Assembly (NCBI GenBank): GCA_029961685.1
Contig: JARWKL010000015.1
Span: forward strand, 18,660,801 to 18,724,800
DNA: 64,000 nucleotides
Reading direction: 5' to 3'
DNA from: Aristolochia californica
Lineage: Eukaryota; Streptophyta; Magnoliopsida; Piperales; Aristolochiaceae
This document shows, in pieces, positions 32,230-45,339 of this stretch. Each line of letters starts with the position of its first letter. The stretch's first letter is position 1. A program made the translations under genes and the position numbers. The notes beneath the pieces are model-generated. The model did not search any database, had not been told where the DNA came from, and worked only from the letters and a program-made list of their open reading frames with translations.

Positions 32230-33850
32230 TTTTCATCACCAGTCGAGATACGAAGATCAACCATGTATATATGTTTGTCGTGTACTATCAAAATTTAGTG
32301 TTCCGAATAACTAATGTTTGGTTCAAGTAGCTTTCCTCCATTTTCAGCCAGACCATTATCGAAAACGAGTATGCTGCAGGAGCTTAATTTGTTGGTAAAC
32401 GCCTAATAAGTAATATTATGATGGGCGGTTCATGACAGTTTCAGAAAGACGAATTAGAAGATATGGATGGAAACTCTTCTTCTTCCTGTGGCCGACAGAT
32501 AAACGAGTATCTACGCTCCAGCAATGAACGTGGTTACTTTTCTTTTTAGTTAATGTTCCATTCTATTTGTACAAGTCATCCAGCTATTAATTTTCTATTT
32601 CCTTGCGTATTTATCGATAAAAAAAAAAGGTTGATACGTTAGCGTAACAAATGATGGCTACAGGTGATATATATTACTTAAACAATAAATGGATTTGCTT
32701 TCATTAGTTTCCATCAACTTCCACGTAAACAGATCGATTAAACCCGTAAGCATCGACGAGCTCAGCCTTAAAGAGTTCTGCTTTCTGCACGTTGGCATGG
32801 ACGATAAAAGTCGACTTTCTTGCACGGTGAACAAGCGGAATTGAGGGAAGAATAGAAGAATTGGGTGTGCGGGCGGTATTCGACTAACCACAGAGAGAGG
32901 AAGGAGAAGATGGACGACTGTAACTCCAAGGAGGAATAGCGGCAGCAAAGGGAACGAGAAACCGTAGGTATAAGCCGGCGGAGGAATGGCAGCAGAAATA
33001 TATCCCTTCGCTGGCCAGGTGGTGGATTGGGAAGGTTTTTGTTCGGATCCAGGATCTAGCCCGCGTATGTTATGAAGTGATTGCCAGCTCAGGAGTACCC
33101 TTCCAGTTTTGGACCACTACAATTAGTCAATTATAAGGATTAATTAATTAATTTCAATGACTAACAATTAATTCATACTTAACGATCAATTAATTAATTT
33201 CAATAATTAATATTGTATCTTTAATTATAATGATCAACATGTAATCTTAATGCAATAACAACAATTAACTACACTATAATAAAAGTTAGTTTAATAGTAA
33301 TAATAATTAAATTATTATTTAATCTAGTTAAATTGCATTAATTAAACTAATGTAATCATGTCCTAAGGTACATGACTCAGGAGATCATGTCCAAACTGTA
33401 AACAACTTCGTTCCCGCACCCCTCTCTCGGCTTGCTCACCCCCTCTCTCGGCTTCGGCATTCTCTCTAATCTCCCTCTCTACGGTCTCTCCCTCTCAACC
33501 TCCATCACAGAGTACGGGAGGTCGAGAGGGAGGCCTTCCTCCCTCTGTTACCCCCTCTCATTGGCTTTCCTGCCTCTCGACCTCCGTCATAGAACACAAG
33601 AGGCCGAACATCTATTGCAGAACCTCTCGACCTCCCTCTCTGCATACCGTCAGAACGCCGCCTCTGTTGGCATTGCCCGCTGGCCCACCGCTTAGGAAGA
33701 CGACGCGTAAGACAATAGTTTAATTTTTCTTAAGTTAGAAAAAATTAAACTACCATCATAAAAATCAAACTTAACTTAATCCTAACACATTTATTTAACT
33801 CAAACCCTAAACCTAAATAACAAATAAGGTCCAAATCACGGGTCAATAGA
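32230..33850. other. Intergenic, no confident gene
   Basis: 3' UTR of GGP at first. A minus-strand frame at 32704-32883 is preceded by an acceptor-like TTAG but resembles nothing known to me. 33100-33350 is very AT-rich. 33415-33660 is CT-rich low-complexity sequence. Confidence 0.5.
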
Positions 33851-33884
33851 TTTATATGATGGAAAGAACAAATAACATCTATTT

Positions 33885-34015
33885 ATTTAAGTTAAACCAT
33901 CTTATTATTATGTATTATAAAAAATTATCATTAAATACTTTTAATTTTATATTTAAGTTAAACCATCTTATTATTATGTATTATAAAAAATTATCATTAA
34001 ATACTTTTAATTTTA
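33885..34015. repeat. Tandem duplication, 66-base unit x2
   Basis: The unit beginning ATTTAAGTTAAACCATC at 33885 is repeated almost exactly at 33951. A further small tandem repeat (unit with TCATATAACAAAGAGATTCC) lies at 34170-34255. Confidence 0.9.
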
Positions 34016-34655
34016 AACAAAATACAATGCCAGAATACCAAAACCAAGACCTTCCACCCCAGCCCATCCCCCTTGCTGTTTGAGGGAAGAGCATGCATAT
34101 CCAAACCAAAATGGCAAGGCCCTTCCCGTAACCACCCCCACTCACCAGCATCTAAAACAGGGGAGGACACACTCATTTTCATATAACAAAGAGATTCCCA
34201 CTCATTTTCATATAACAAAGAGATTCCCCCACTCACCAGCTTCCTATAACAAAGAGTTTCTTTACAACACAGCAACTGCCAATTTCACAAACATGAATAT
34301 TTATTTATTTGAGCATGCATATCAAAACCCACTAAAAAAAACCTCCAGTACATCCATAGCTAACAGCATGCAGAACGACAGTTGTTCAACACGCTTCATT
34401 CACTAAGTAGTTCACGTTTAATAATTTAAGAAGTTTTTTTTTAAATCTTCCAGTGTCCGGCAGGCTGGACAGTCGACCGATTATTGGAAATTAACCCCTA
34501 AGAATAGGAATAACAACCGGAGTCGCTTGTCCCATCAAATATTGGGACCATGAATTATCGCTAGTCCTATCAAATATTGCTACCTTGAATTATCTTTTAC
34601 ACGCAGTGTAAAGACCAGTTATCCCTCGAACCCAGAGATCCTGAGAGAATGACAT

Positions 34656-37180
34656 TCAAGCCCCAAGGACAGCGCCAGAACTCCTTCGGCACTCGTTGAG
34701 CATCTCAAGATAGAACTGGCACTTGCTAATGTCTGTCCCATTGGCATTCACACACTGCAAGCCAGCCAAAAACGCAGACAGGTAATCAACAAGAGTCCGC
34801 AAAAATGGAATTTTTCGACAGACTTGGGACGTAAATGACAGGTCGGAAGCTTACATCTTGGAAAGCCTTTGAGTGGATTCCACAAGAATCACCCACACTG
34901 GTCGAGTTAGCTGGAGCAGCAGCTGCTGCCTCACCAACCACAGTTTCATGTTGAATAGTACGTGGACCCATGACTGCATCCACTGCCCTGTGTGCAACAG
35001 CACTACCAGTTCCAAATGCCATTCCTGAAAATATAGCAAGATAGCACCATTTGGTAAAAGAAATTAGCATAGCTATAGAGACTGTAAGATACAGAAATAA
35101 AAAATATTCAATCGAATTACCTTGAGCTATGGTGGAACCGATACCGCCCAGCAAAGATCCACTGCCCCTGCTCTGAGCAGGTGCTGGAGGAGGAGCATGA
35201 TTAGCTATACAACCAGACCAAAATAATTGTCAGAACCAAGGGTTGTGCATATTGACTAGGAAAATGCATATTCCAAATATGACAGTAATTATATAAAGCC
35301 TCAGACAGAGGAGATAAATTTCACCTGGTTGAGGTGGGTTTCGCACTGGGGCAGCACGGGGAGCCGCACGAGGAGCAGGCCTACCTGTATAAGTTTGTGC
35401 AATCTGTAAATTATTAGGCAGAACCAGTGAACTACATACAACAAAGAAATTAAACGATACAACACTTAACATGACAAATATTACAGAGCAGATAAGTAGA
35501 AAGAAAGGATTAAAGAGTACAAAGTGACCCCCCTTTTTTGTAGCAGAACAGATTACCATTCTAAAGCACGTACTTAAAAAAAAAAAAAGAAGGCTTCTAA
35601 AGTGACATACAACCTACAGTTTTAGCCACATAAACAGTTTTTGTCACACACCAAGCATACTTTGCATTCTCATATTTACCATCTCAGACCCATGAAAAGT
35701 TGCATTCCCAATGTGTCATTAGGACAAACAGTTGAAGAACTCCCCAATTTCAAGTATTCTCTCTACTTCCACATATTGATACAGTACACGGCACTAGCTA
35801 TAAAGACAATGGCCGACACTTGACAATGGTACAGGACTTATCACTGTCCTTTCAGATAAAATCACCTTTACTCTTCCCACAGAATGAAGTCCCTTCTGCA
35901 CAAATCTTTTTTTTTTTTTAAATGCCTTCTGCACAAATCTTTTTTTTTTTTAAAATGCCTTCTGCACAAATCTTTTAAAACAAATGGACTTGCAAATGGA
36001 ATGTACATACTCGATAATCACCCCAATCCACTTCTAACTTGGCCCCAGTCAAAACATACAGGCAGATCAGAGTTCCAAAGAAAAGACCTACAAGGCCAAG
36101 CAACTTTAGACAACCAACAGTAATTGTTTTTATTTTCTTCCTTTACCAGAATTTTTTTTAAATCCACTATTTCAGAACAGGTTCTATGAGCTCCTGCTAT
36201 TTCTATAGTCAGTAGAATTGTTATTTGATCTCAAATTGTCTAACGCTAAAGCAGCAGGAGCTAACCTGTCTATCATCACAAAATCCATACTTTCACATTG
36301 ATGTAACTTGATAAGCAACATCCAGCAACTTGATTTACATGTGTGGTAATTCATTTGAATAAGAAAACCATACTGATTTTTATCACGTCACCTAACACAT
36401 ACATGCAAAAGATACAAAAAAATATATGAGGTTCTATTTGATCTTAAATTGTCTAACGCTGAACAAAAGCAGAAAACCTGTCTATTATCATAAAATCTGT
36501 CCTTTCACATTGATGTAATAAAACCATTTGGTGCGAAACATGCAAAATACTATCTCAGCCATCAGATCATGATCAACTGCTATCGCAACCATCCGATCAA
36601 TGGCTATCTCAGCCGTCCAATCATGACCGGATGGCTGAGATAGTTGTCTCAGCATGTTTCGCACGAAATGACTTTTCGTCTTGGATCAGATGAATATATA
36701 TATATACTCTACATACTAAACTCGAAAACAACATAAAAACAGGTTGCTGAGAAGCAATCAGCGCAGAGGCATTCTGATTATTCTCACCGAAACAGACTAA
36801 CATTTCCGGTAATGCATAAAAAATTTGGGGCAAAAGACTTCTAGAGTATCACAGCCCATATTTGTATAATTGGAAAGAAAGGATAAAAATACAAGTCATA
36901 AAAGCCTAAAAACTGTAAGCATTCTCAGGAGATCGTTAACATATTACAGATGATCAATAAAATAATCGCCATACAAAGACATCAATAACATGGTGGAAAC
37001 GACTTGTGATATGCATATAAAATAACAACCGAACTCATCAAAGAGCACGATTGTTCTGAAGAATACAAAAAACCCCAAAAACATAAAACCAAGTAACTAG
37101 GGAGGGTAGCGGGAAAACGTTAAGTTGTCAGTAGAAACGAACAGGCACAATACATCACCTCCTGAGCTACGGCGAGGCAT
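34656..37180 (-). CDS. Twin CX9C (CHCH) protein of the CHCHD2/CHCHD10 type
   Basis: Five exons read from the right: 37159-37180, 35325-35384, 35121-35204, 34855-35024 and 34656-34754. They join in frame to 144 residues with GT-AG introns. The N-terminus is basic and Pro/Ala-rich (MPRRSSGGRPAPRAAPR). A hydrophobic Gly-rich middle follows (GSLLGGIGSTIAQGMAFG, then VAHRAVDAVMGPR). The C-terminus carries C103-X9-C113 and C124-X9-C134, the twin CX9C helical hairpin oxidised by the Mia40 pathway. It matches plant homologues of CHCHD2/10 such as Arabidopsis At12Cys proteins, located in mitochondria, partly in other organelles, and linked to respiratory complexes and stress. The 1.77-kb first intron contains small repeats and a MITE-like inverted repeat. 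The gene looks intact. Confidence 0.94.
35889..35975. repeat. Triple short tandem repeat in intron 1
   Basis: Three copies of CTTCTGCACAAATCTTTT with T-runs. Confidence 0.75.
36232..36520. repeat. Dispersed duplication inside intron 1
   Basis: About 75 bases starting TTGTCTAACGCT and ending TTTCACATTGATGTAA occur at about 36235-36305 and again at about 36448-36520. Confidence 0.7.
36525..36670. mobile_element. MITE-like inverted repeat in intron 1 of the CHCH gene
   Basis: Terminal arms CATTTGGTGCGAAACATGC (left) and the complement of CATTTCGTGCGAAACATGC (right), with further pairing around ACTATCTCAGCCATC, make a 146-base near-palindrome. No clear target duplication is visible. The family is unknown to me. 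Confidence 0.55.
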
Positions 37181-37286
37181 GTTTACTCTTGTGATTGAGA
37201 GAATAAGCTGATGAGAACAGAAAAACCTGAGCTGCAAACCCTAGCGCTGATAGCAAGAAAATGGAACGAAGACGAGACACGACGAC

Positions 37287-37294
37287 TATTTATA
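37287..37294 (-). promoter_or_regulatory. TATA box of the CHCH gene
   Basis: TATAAATA on the minus strand, 107 bases upstream of the start codon, a plausible distance given a short 5' UTR. Confidence 0.65.
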
Positions 37295-37503
37295 GGCCAT
37301 TTACAGGCGGCCTGGCCTAACCACCGCCTCTAATATAGACCGCCATTTGAAATTAACGAAAATAATTTTAATTATGAATATTACTGAAGAAGATGAACAG
37401 TCACTGACCGATCATCTCTACCGTGTTAATGATTTGGTGTAGGCGTGAAAATTTGATCGTTAAAAATTAAAACAGAATTGGAATCGACAATCAAGGTCAA
37501 AAT

Positions 37504-37700
37504 CAAAGTAGGGTGCATACTAATCAACTAATTTTTGCAACATTCTCATCATACTATAATGTGTTACATATATACACCATACTCTATCGCCAAAGTATGG
37601 TGCATACTAATCAACTAACATCTTCCTATAGCTCTCATCATACTATAATTTGTTACATATATACACGATACTCTATCGCCAAAGTATGGTGCATATTAAG
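37504..37700. repeat. Tandem repeat, about 88-base unit, 2.2 copies
   Basis: Units start CAAAGTA[G/T]GGTGCATA at 37504, 37591 and 37680 and share CTCATCATACTATAAT and CTCTATCGC. Confidence 0.85.
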
Positions 37701-40060
37701 TATACAATATAAGACTCATGGAAATTAGATATATGTATCTGAAATACATTGACAACGATCTTAAACCATAACAATAACAATACTACACAACTTTCTGAGT
37801 CATGAATTATCTAATAGGTCAATTCAAGAGTTTGTATGTCTATCCGACTTTTGTACATTTCATTTGCATAAAATTAAAATATACGTTATGGGGCTCATAA
37901 ACGAGCGATCACATTCTATTTAAAATGTTTATATCGATAACATGAAAATTTGGAGTTACTAACAAAAATTTAATAGACTATGAAGAATGCACGACCCATA
38001 CTCATGTCGATTTGATGATATTAAGGTTGATAGGGTATTTTTTTATTCCCTCTTTATTGAATATTTTTGTCACATAAAAATTACCACAACATGTGGAACA
38101 AAATACATCTTTCTTGTATTTCTTCTTTAACTTCTCCCCCTCAAACTGAGGATAAAAAGGACATAGGGGCTCAACTTGGATAAAATACAATATGGGATAA
38201 GAAAACCACTCCTAGTCATATGATAAAGCTCCACACACCAGTCAAAATAGTCATAGTCTGAAACACATTCCGCACAATTTTAAAGGCGAAAAAATGGCCC
38301 AAATTTAGGGCTTAACCAATAGACTACTCACTTTTGAAGGGTAACTCAAACACAAATCACCTTTTGTTTGAAGAATAAAATACTTGATTCAAGTTAGATA
38401 TTGGACACACTTCTATAGTTTTTAGGTAGTGGGTCTAGGCATTCGTTGAAGTGATAAAAACACCAGATGATAAAATGAAGAAATACTAGAGGAAAATAAC
38501 TGTAACCGGAATGAAGCGAATATGCAGCACTAATACTTCCAAAGAGACCTTTTAAAAAAAAATCTAGGGGATACTATAACTGTAGAACTTAATAAACTTG
38601 ACCAAGTATAACTTTTTTGGGGTGACTATAATTTTTTGGAGTTAACTATGCAGAAGATACACAACCAAGTAAAAAAAATGAAAACTTGAGAACTACATTG
38701 AAGTAAGATATTGCATACCTTGAATGAATACATCATGGAGCGATTAAGTCTTACCAAAACTCTCAAATTAGAAGAGAAATTTGGCTCAAAAACTCAGATT
38801 TTAGGTGAAAAAGAAACTTAATTCATGTCAATGCATAGAGAGATAATATGAGAGAAAATAAGGAAAAAAAAAAAGATTTTTGGCAGAATTGACTTTTTGG
38901 CACTTATGATATTGATATCTCCAAAATATAGCTCGAAATCACAAAAAGTTTGTTCCTCGAGAAACTAGACTCAAAGATCTTAAATTGATATCTAATTTTA
39001 CATAAAAATATTTGTTCTTAAATCTTTTATGACCTTTTGATTTTCTTTATTTTGTTGCTAGACCCTTGCCGACTCCAATTCTAATATATCCTTTATTATA
39101 ACTCAGATTGATATGAAATTTTATCCTTTTGAAACTAGACTTTGATACCTTTCATCCAAATATCTTTTCTTCGTGAAATATATTTATTTTTAGAGGAAGA
39201 AGTTGATAGATTTTGGGCTCCGTAATTTGGCTTAACTGAGTATTATTTCTTCTTTGGCAAGCATGCCCATTGACCCTTGAGAAATTGATATATCCCTCTA
39301 GAAAACTCAGATTGAGAACTGGTTTGTTAAAGTAGAAAATAAATTTACAGATATTTCTTTTGAAATATAAATCTCTATATAAAATCTCATTCTTGATGAA
39401 GTAAAACGGCTCAAAAATTGAAGTTTTCTACTATTGCTTGAACTTCTCTTACAGTTTGACCTTTGCTACTTCAAATATCAATTTTTTTTTTGTTAAAAGC
39501 TTTGATTGCCAAAATTATTTGTGTTGGAAAGTCGATTTGAAAATCTTTCCGTCAATATATGATTTGTAATATGAAAAGTTAACCAAGTCAACTCACATAA
39601 CCCATTCTGCTACCATGTTGAACTTATGGAAAAAAGAAAAACTTCACTAACTTATATAATTTGAGTACATGAGTTTCTATTTATAATAGAGAAAACAAGT
39701 AGAATTCAATTATAATTAAACTACCTTTATCCAAGTTACACCCAAAGTTAAACACTAAAAGATAAGTCATATAACAATTGAACAATTGAAAATAAATAAA
39801 AGATTAACATAACTAAAACACATTTAACTGGATTCTTCTGTGAGACTCACCATATTAATTTAGCTTTGTGAGAGTCATATAAAATACTTCCATATCTGCT
39901 CTTTAACATATACTATATTAAAATTTGTAGAAAGAAAAAAAATATACAAGGTATGAGGGTTTAGGGTTTATGTTAAGCTAAAATAGATGGTGAAGGTCTA
40001 CGACGTCACGGATAAGGGGTTAGTAAGAGAAGAAAAAAAACACAAAAGGTTCTTGCTTTG
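37701..40060. other. AT-rich intergenic DNA, possibly decayed LTR element
   Basis: Two hints of an LTR element on the minus strand: a polypurine-like GTTTGAGGGGGAG (complement at about 38134-38147) and a weak primer-site-like TCTGCTACCA before TGTTGAAC at about 39608. No coding domain is recognisable between them, so no element is called. Confidence 0.35.
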
Positions 40061-40061
40061 C

Positions 40062-40105
40062 TGACGTGGTATAGTTACAAAGCATCCACATGGGATACCA
40101 CGTCA
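40062..40105. promoter_or_regulatory. Palindromic pair of TGACGTGG elements upstream of the CLT gene
   Basis: TGACGTGGTAT at 40062-40072 and its exact reverse complement at 40095-40105, 22 bases apart. A CACGTG G-box follows at 40181-40186. TGACG and ACGT cores are binding sites of plant bZIP factors (TGA, ABF/GBF types). They lie 290-410 bases before the CLT start codon. Function is inferred. Confidence 0.5.
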
Positions 40106-40194
40106 CAGGTAAACCATTTTAGTTTCCCCATCAATGCAGCTTAGCATTTTTCAAAGAAAAATATATTGTCACATGATTCCCACGTGCTCTCCTG

Positions 40195-40472
40195 CCGTCT
40201 TCAAAGGTCAAAGAATCGAAGCCTTGATTGAGTTTCCCTGATTCTCGTTCCAATTCCTCTCTCTGATTCCTCTGCCCCATGCATAGCCGGTAAACAACAA
40301 CGATAGTTCAAATTGAGTATAACAGGATATTTACCGTCTTCAAAGTTCAAAGAATCGAAGCCTTTGTTGAGTTTCCCTGATTCTCGTTCCAATTCCCTTC
40401 TCTGATTCCTCTGCTCCACGCATAGCCGGTAAACAACAACGATAGTTCAAATTGACCATACCAGGATATTTC
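40195..40472 (+). repeat. 139-base tandem duplication at the CLT 5' end
   Basis: 40195-40333 is repeated at 40334-40472 with few changes. The second copy ends exactly before the likely CLT start codon. The first copy ends in GAGTATAACAGGATATTTA where the second has GACCATACCAGGATATTTC. The duplicated piece probably includes 5' UTR and perhaps the start-site region. Confidence 0.85.
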
Positions 40473-42045
40473 ATGGGACTTTCATATGTTTCTTTGTCTC
40501 TCCGCTTGAATCTCTTCTCCGTTTACCATACCCATCATCATACAAGTCCCAGATCACACGAAAATAGTACAAGAGTCACTAATTCAGACCGGAAAAACCC
40601 TAATATGCATGAAGTTGCTGCCACAAGATCATCCTTTACTAGTACTCTCAATTCAAGCAGAAGAGCTTTCTTTGAACGTTTTGTTTTCCGGAAACGCGAC
40701 TACAGAATCTTCGTTTCGGATGCCGAGCCGAGCTTTTCAGACGACGAGGGAGATTTTATAGTGGGAAATGGAAGACGAATCGCTTTTGGCTCCGCAATTA
40801 CTGTGGCTTTGTCGGTGATGAACCGAGTTCTTTACAAGCTTGCGCTTGTTCCCATGCAACAGTACCCTTTCTTCTTGGCTCAGATTACAACGTTTGGGTA
40901 CAATTCCATTTTTCTTATTTTTCTTCAAAAAATCATTTGTAATTTTTGGTTATCTCAGCAATAGTGCGAAGAAATTGGAAATGATGCGTACGAATGTAAA
41001 AAGGTGACGAATTCTGGCCATGTCATATTCAGGATGAGAGCCAGATATCTGAACAATGGTTCGAGTTGCATCATTATTCTTTAGCTAGACATAAGGGTTG
41101 GGTATAAGTATAACTGTGATTTAGTTGTCAGATGATGTATTTTTTATAGATATCTTGTCAATTGCAGGTATGTAGCTATGTACTTTTCTATTCTTTATGG
41201 ACGTTATTATGCTGGAATTGTTACAAAAGAAATGCTAGCACTTCCAAAGTCACACTTTATGACCATTGGTTTTCTAGAAGCTCTTGGAGTTGCTTCTGGA
41301 ATGGCTGCAGCAGGTATGCATAGTTTTTCTTTGGGTCAGAGTTGATTGAGATTTTTCTTCCTTTTGGAAACTGAATGATTGCACTTATGTAGAGTTAAAA
41401 GCTGAATAATTGTGGGAACTGAGCTTTTTATAAGGTGGATTTTGTGCTAGTTACCCTATGCTGAAGAGTTTTATTGACAATATCTGAAACTAGGGGTTCT
41501 GTGAAAAACAAGCCACCTTTCACACAATTAGCACTATTTCATAAAGAGGAAGAGATTTCCTTGGGAACTTGAGATTTGAAAGAGATTTGGTATTAAATAA
41601 GTTGGTGAAAGTGTCCAGCTAATGGATTAGCATGATTTCCATCTCCTGGATCAATTTTTTTCTATATAAGAGGTTCTAATTGTACTCAATTATCCTAAGT
41701 CTGTCATATTTGACCTAGTTGAACATATGTTGTTTACAACAGAAAAACAAAACACTACACACTACAGGAAAACAGATTGGTGTAGTAGCTTTTGGATAAC
41801 CATTTCTCCCACTGATGACTTTTTATACTTATTTTGTTTTAGCTATGCTTCCAGGACCAGCTATACCAATATTATCCCAGGTGATATTTCGTTTCCCATT
41901 GGTTTATGTACAACCCTATACAAATCTATCTTTTATTTTTTTGAAAAGTTATACAAATCCATCTTTGGGTGCTGAGTAACTGAAATAATCTCTTTAAATA
42001 TCGATTTTTGATATGTATCTTATTATTTGATTCAATATCCATAGA

Positions 42046-42088
<43 letters not shown>

Positions 42089-43701
42089 ACTATCCACTCT
42101 TACTAGGCATTGTGACTTTTTACCCTTTTTGCTGTTCAGACATTCTTAGTATGGCAGCTTGTCTTTTCATCACTTATTCTTGGACGAAAGTACTCTCTTA
42201 AACAAATTTTGGGCTGCTTGCTCGTTGCTTCTGGTGTTGTTATAGCTATGACAAGGTATTATTTATATAAATATATACTTTGCAATGATCATCTTGCCTA
42301 ATATTTTTTTGTAGACTAAACAAAAGCCCCATTTTATGAGTGATGAATGACTAAAATGCATTTGCTAGCATTTGATGTGAGACATTAGGCATAAATCATG
42401 TTATAGTCACCGAGAAATTTTATTAATTTCAATACTGCATATCCACTATGACTGCAGTGGGGTAGATCATGGTCAAATGTTCACCCAAGAAGAGTTTATG
42501 TGGCCCATGTTAATGATTGCATCATCGGGATTTCAAGCTGCTGCATCAATTATCAAGGTTGTATTCCATAACACTTATGTATGTGGTTATGCTTTGGATT
42601 AAGGTTAGTGCAATCAATTTTAAGAAAGTAATATGCATGATCAACAGGAGTTCGTCTTTGTTGATGCTGAAAAGCACCTTAAGGTTTGCTTGATAACTTT
42701 GCTTTTGACTTCATTTTCTTTATAATGAATTTACTCTTCTTTGCTGTCCTCTAGTCAAGCTGGCTGTCTGGGAGTAAACTTCAATTTGTTAATGTGCAGG
42801 GAAAGTCTCTTGACATATTTGTTGTAAATTCATTTGGATCTGGGTTCCAGGTTATTGAGTTCTTGCACTATACTTTAATTTTCCAATTTCATGGTCTGAA
42901 ATACTAAGCTCATATATATGAAGACAACTTCCTTATTATCAGTGATTCTGATTGCTGTTTCTTACCTGTAGGCTCTTTTTGTTTTGCTACTTCTTCCTTT
43001 TCTCTCAAACTTGAGAGGAATACCTTTTGCTGAGCTTCCATCTTACTTAAAAGATGGTGCAGCTTGCTTTTTGAATATAGGAGCCAATGTAACAGGCAAG
43101 TTTTTCTATTTCTTTCTCACTTTTTTCTCTTTTCTGTAGGCTATCTGTTGATGCCTGACATGATTCTCTGCTAATTTCCATCCCTCTACTCCCCAACTTT
43201 TGTTGGTGCATATGTGGATCATGGAAAAGGAACATAGGTCACTGGAATAAACAGCAAACTTTTTCTATTTCTACTTACAAACTCTTAATGATCTAGAGAT
43301 CTAGCTAAGCAATCCGATTCAACTTGTTAAATTCAGGCTGTGAAGGAGCTCCATTTCTTCCGTTGCTGTACATTGCTGTCAACATGGGTTTCAACATAGC
43401 GGTTCTGTCACTTCTTAAAATTTCATCTGCAGTGGTTACATCTCTTGTGGCAACACTATCTGGTACCTTCTTCTCATCAATATTGATTTAAAATAGAGAA
43501 TTATTTATTGTTTCAAGCTAATTTTATTTTATTTTGTCTGCAGTGCCGATCACTATATATGTTCTTACGTTGCCTCTACCTAATCTTCCCCAAAGTGAGC
43601 CCTTAAGCCCCTTTTTAGCCATTGGAAGTGCCTTTCTTGTTTCGGGTTTGCTACTCTACAATTTATCTCAACCTGCCAAGGAGAGCTCAAAACAAAATTG
43701 A
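40473..43701 (+). CDS. CLT: CRT-like (CLT) plastid thiol transporter
   Basis: Ten exons: 40473-40897, 41168-41313, 41843-41880, 42140-42255, 42458-42557, 42648-42683, 42800-42850, 42972-43095, 43337-43462 and 43544-43701. They join in frame to about 439 residues. The first about 90 residues are Ser/Arg-rich, as in a chloroplast transit peptide. About ten hydrophobic segments follow, beginning AFGSAITVALSVMNRVLYKLAL and including MLPGPAIPILSQ, FNIAVLSLLKISSAVVTSLVA and the C-terminal ITIYVLTLPLP. This matches plant homologues of the malaria chloroquine-resistance transporter, CLT1-3, which export glutathione and gamma-glutamylcysteine from plastids. The ATG at 40473 is the first in frame and gives the transit peptide. 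Intron 8 starts with GC (AG|GCAAGT at 43095/43096). No breaks are seen. Confidence 0.94.
42051..42086. repeat. (CT)n microsatellite in CLT intron 3
   Basis: About 18 CT units. Confidence 0.9.
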
Positions 43702-45339
43702 TTGATTCAATGATAGGTTGACTCATCTTTTTTTTTGTTCCATTCTTGTTTATATATTCCAGAATGAATTATCTTTTAGAAATTGGTGTTCAAAACTTTA
43801 CATAAAAACTATACGCTCATCTTTCTGTAACTACATTTGGATTTCAACTTTCTGAAGCAGTGTTTTTCATGACAGTACGTACTAGAGAAATATCAGAAGA
43901 TAATAAAGGCAAAGCCATATAAGAAAACATCACGTGGTGACAGAAATCAGAAAATATGACAAGACGGTGCAAGAGAATAAGAGTGTAGCAGCAGTAGCTC
44001 GACAACTCCTAGACAATAATATCTGCACATTTATACCAAACCCTCCAATTTTATACAAGGGCCGCCTGTTGGAGAAAGCAGGACTGCTTATTTCTCTAAT
44101 AGAAGGTGAGAGTCTCGAAGTGTTTAGCAGTAATTCAAGCCCTTTGATCATGGTCATGGTTTGACAAGGAAAAGGAAGACCGTAGTTTTTGAACCCAGCA
44201 TACTCAGGTCATTACAGTTGCTTCTCCAATAAATCAACCTTTCCATAGTCTCCCAGACAGCGCACAAGGTAAGGAGCGGAACCCAAGCCCCTTGCCAGCC
44301 ATTTCTTCATACAGTTTAAATGTTTTTTCACTCACACTACTTGCAATAGTTCTTCCAGAATTTTATATAGCAACTTACCAAAAAAAACCCATATTTCTAC
44401 ATCTCTACAAACAGTCTTTGGTCCTTAAACCATGAATCAGTTCTGTATAAGTAATTTTGATCGGAATGAGAACCTTGCATTTGCTTCTCATTATGCAAAT
44501 AAAGAATACAAAGAATATGGCAATAACTAAAAAGCATCATATATTAAAATGTTATAGGTGATCACTTTAGGGGATACCTTGTTCAACATCATATCCCATC
44601 CAAATAGTAGGGTCCCTGTGATGCGTCCTGCTGTTTGGCATTTCTTGACATTCATATCTTCATTTACACTGACCATTTGAGTGTCGTAGTAACTCAATTA
44701 GAAATTCTATAGTTGTTGTAAGTCCATCTACTAATATCCTACTTGCACATATATCCATATTCAGGTGTTTCAATTCTTCATTCGGCATTTTGTAATCTGA
44801 ACCTCGTAGCATTGATTAAGTACAGGCTCAATCATATTTAATCCCTAGGACTGACCCTTTGCATATGGCTAATGTTGAGGGATTATCAGAAGTGTATGCC
44901 TTAACAGGCTGGTGTTTTTATGAGGCATGCACTACAGCACAAGGCTCAGTTCATAGTATGCTGGAAAAACGTAGAATCGCCTCAATTGAAAATGGAAATG
45001 TATCATGGATACACTTAGCCAGTCTAACAGCAAAGGAAAAACTAAGGAAACACCATACCATGATAAGTTAATCATCAATCATTAATATGAACTATAACAT
45101 CTTAGTAATATAATTTGCATCTTTTATTTCAATATAGACCATTAATAAATAAATAAAAGTATAAAATATATGAAATGATTATCTTCTTTGGCCCTAACAC
45201 CATGATCAGAATTTAGCATTGATAAATACTATGCCTACGGAAATTGTATTCTTCTTGGTGCCCTACTATCTTTGCCAAAATAGTTACCATCATCACCATT
45301 GTTATTTTTTCATCACATTATAACAAAAAAAATGTTCCA
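43702..45339. other. CLT 3' flank and intergenic DNA
   Basis: The 3' UTR is expected at the start. Short open frames at 43934-44164 and 44859-45071 look like nothing known. No mobile element is recognised. Confidence 0.45.

Noticed and set aside
32704..32883. Minus-strand 60-codon frame with an acceptor-like TTAG in front
   Set aside because: I recognise no family, see no partner exons, and the overlapping frame is also open; not called a gene.
33432..33695. 87-codon plus-strand frame
   Set aside because: CT-rich low-complexity sequence; no protein-like pattern.
38130..39900. Possible copia element from a polypurine-like and a primer-site-like sequence
   Set aside because: The two candidate LTRs do not match each other and no coding domain lies between them.
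30166..43701. GGP and CLT as a thiol-metabolism gene cluster
   Set aside because: An unrelated CHCH gene lies between them and both are single housekeeping-type genes; chance proximity is the simpler reading.
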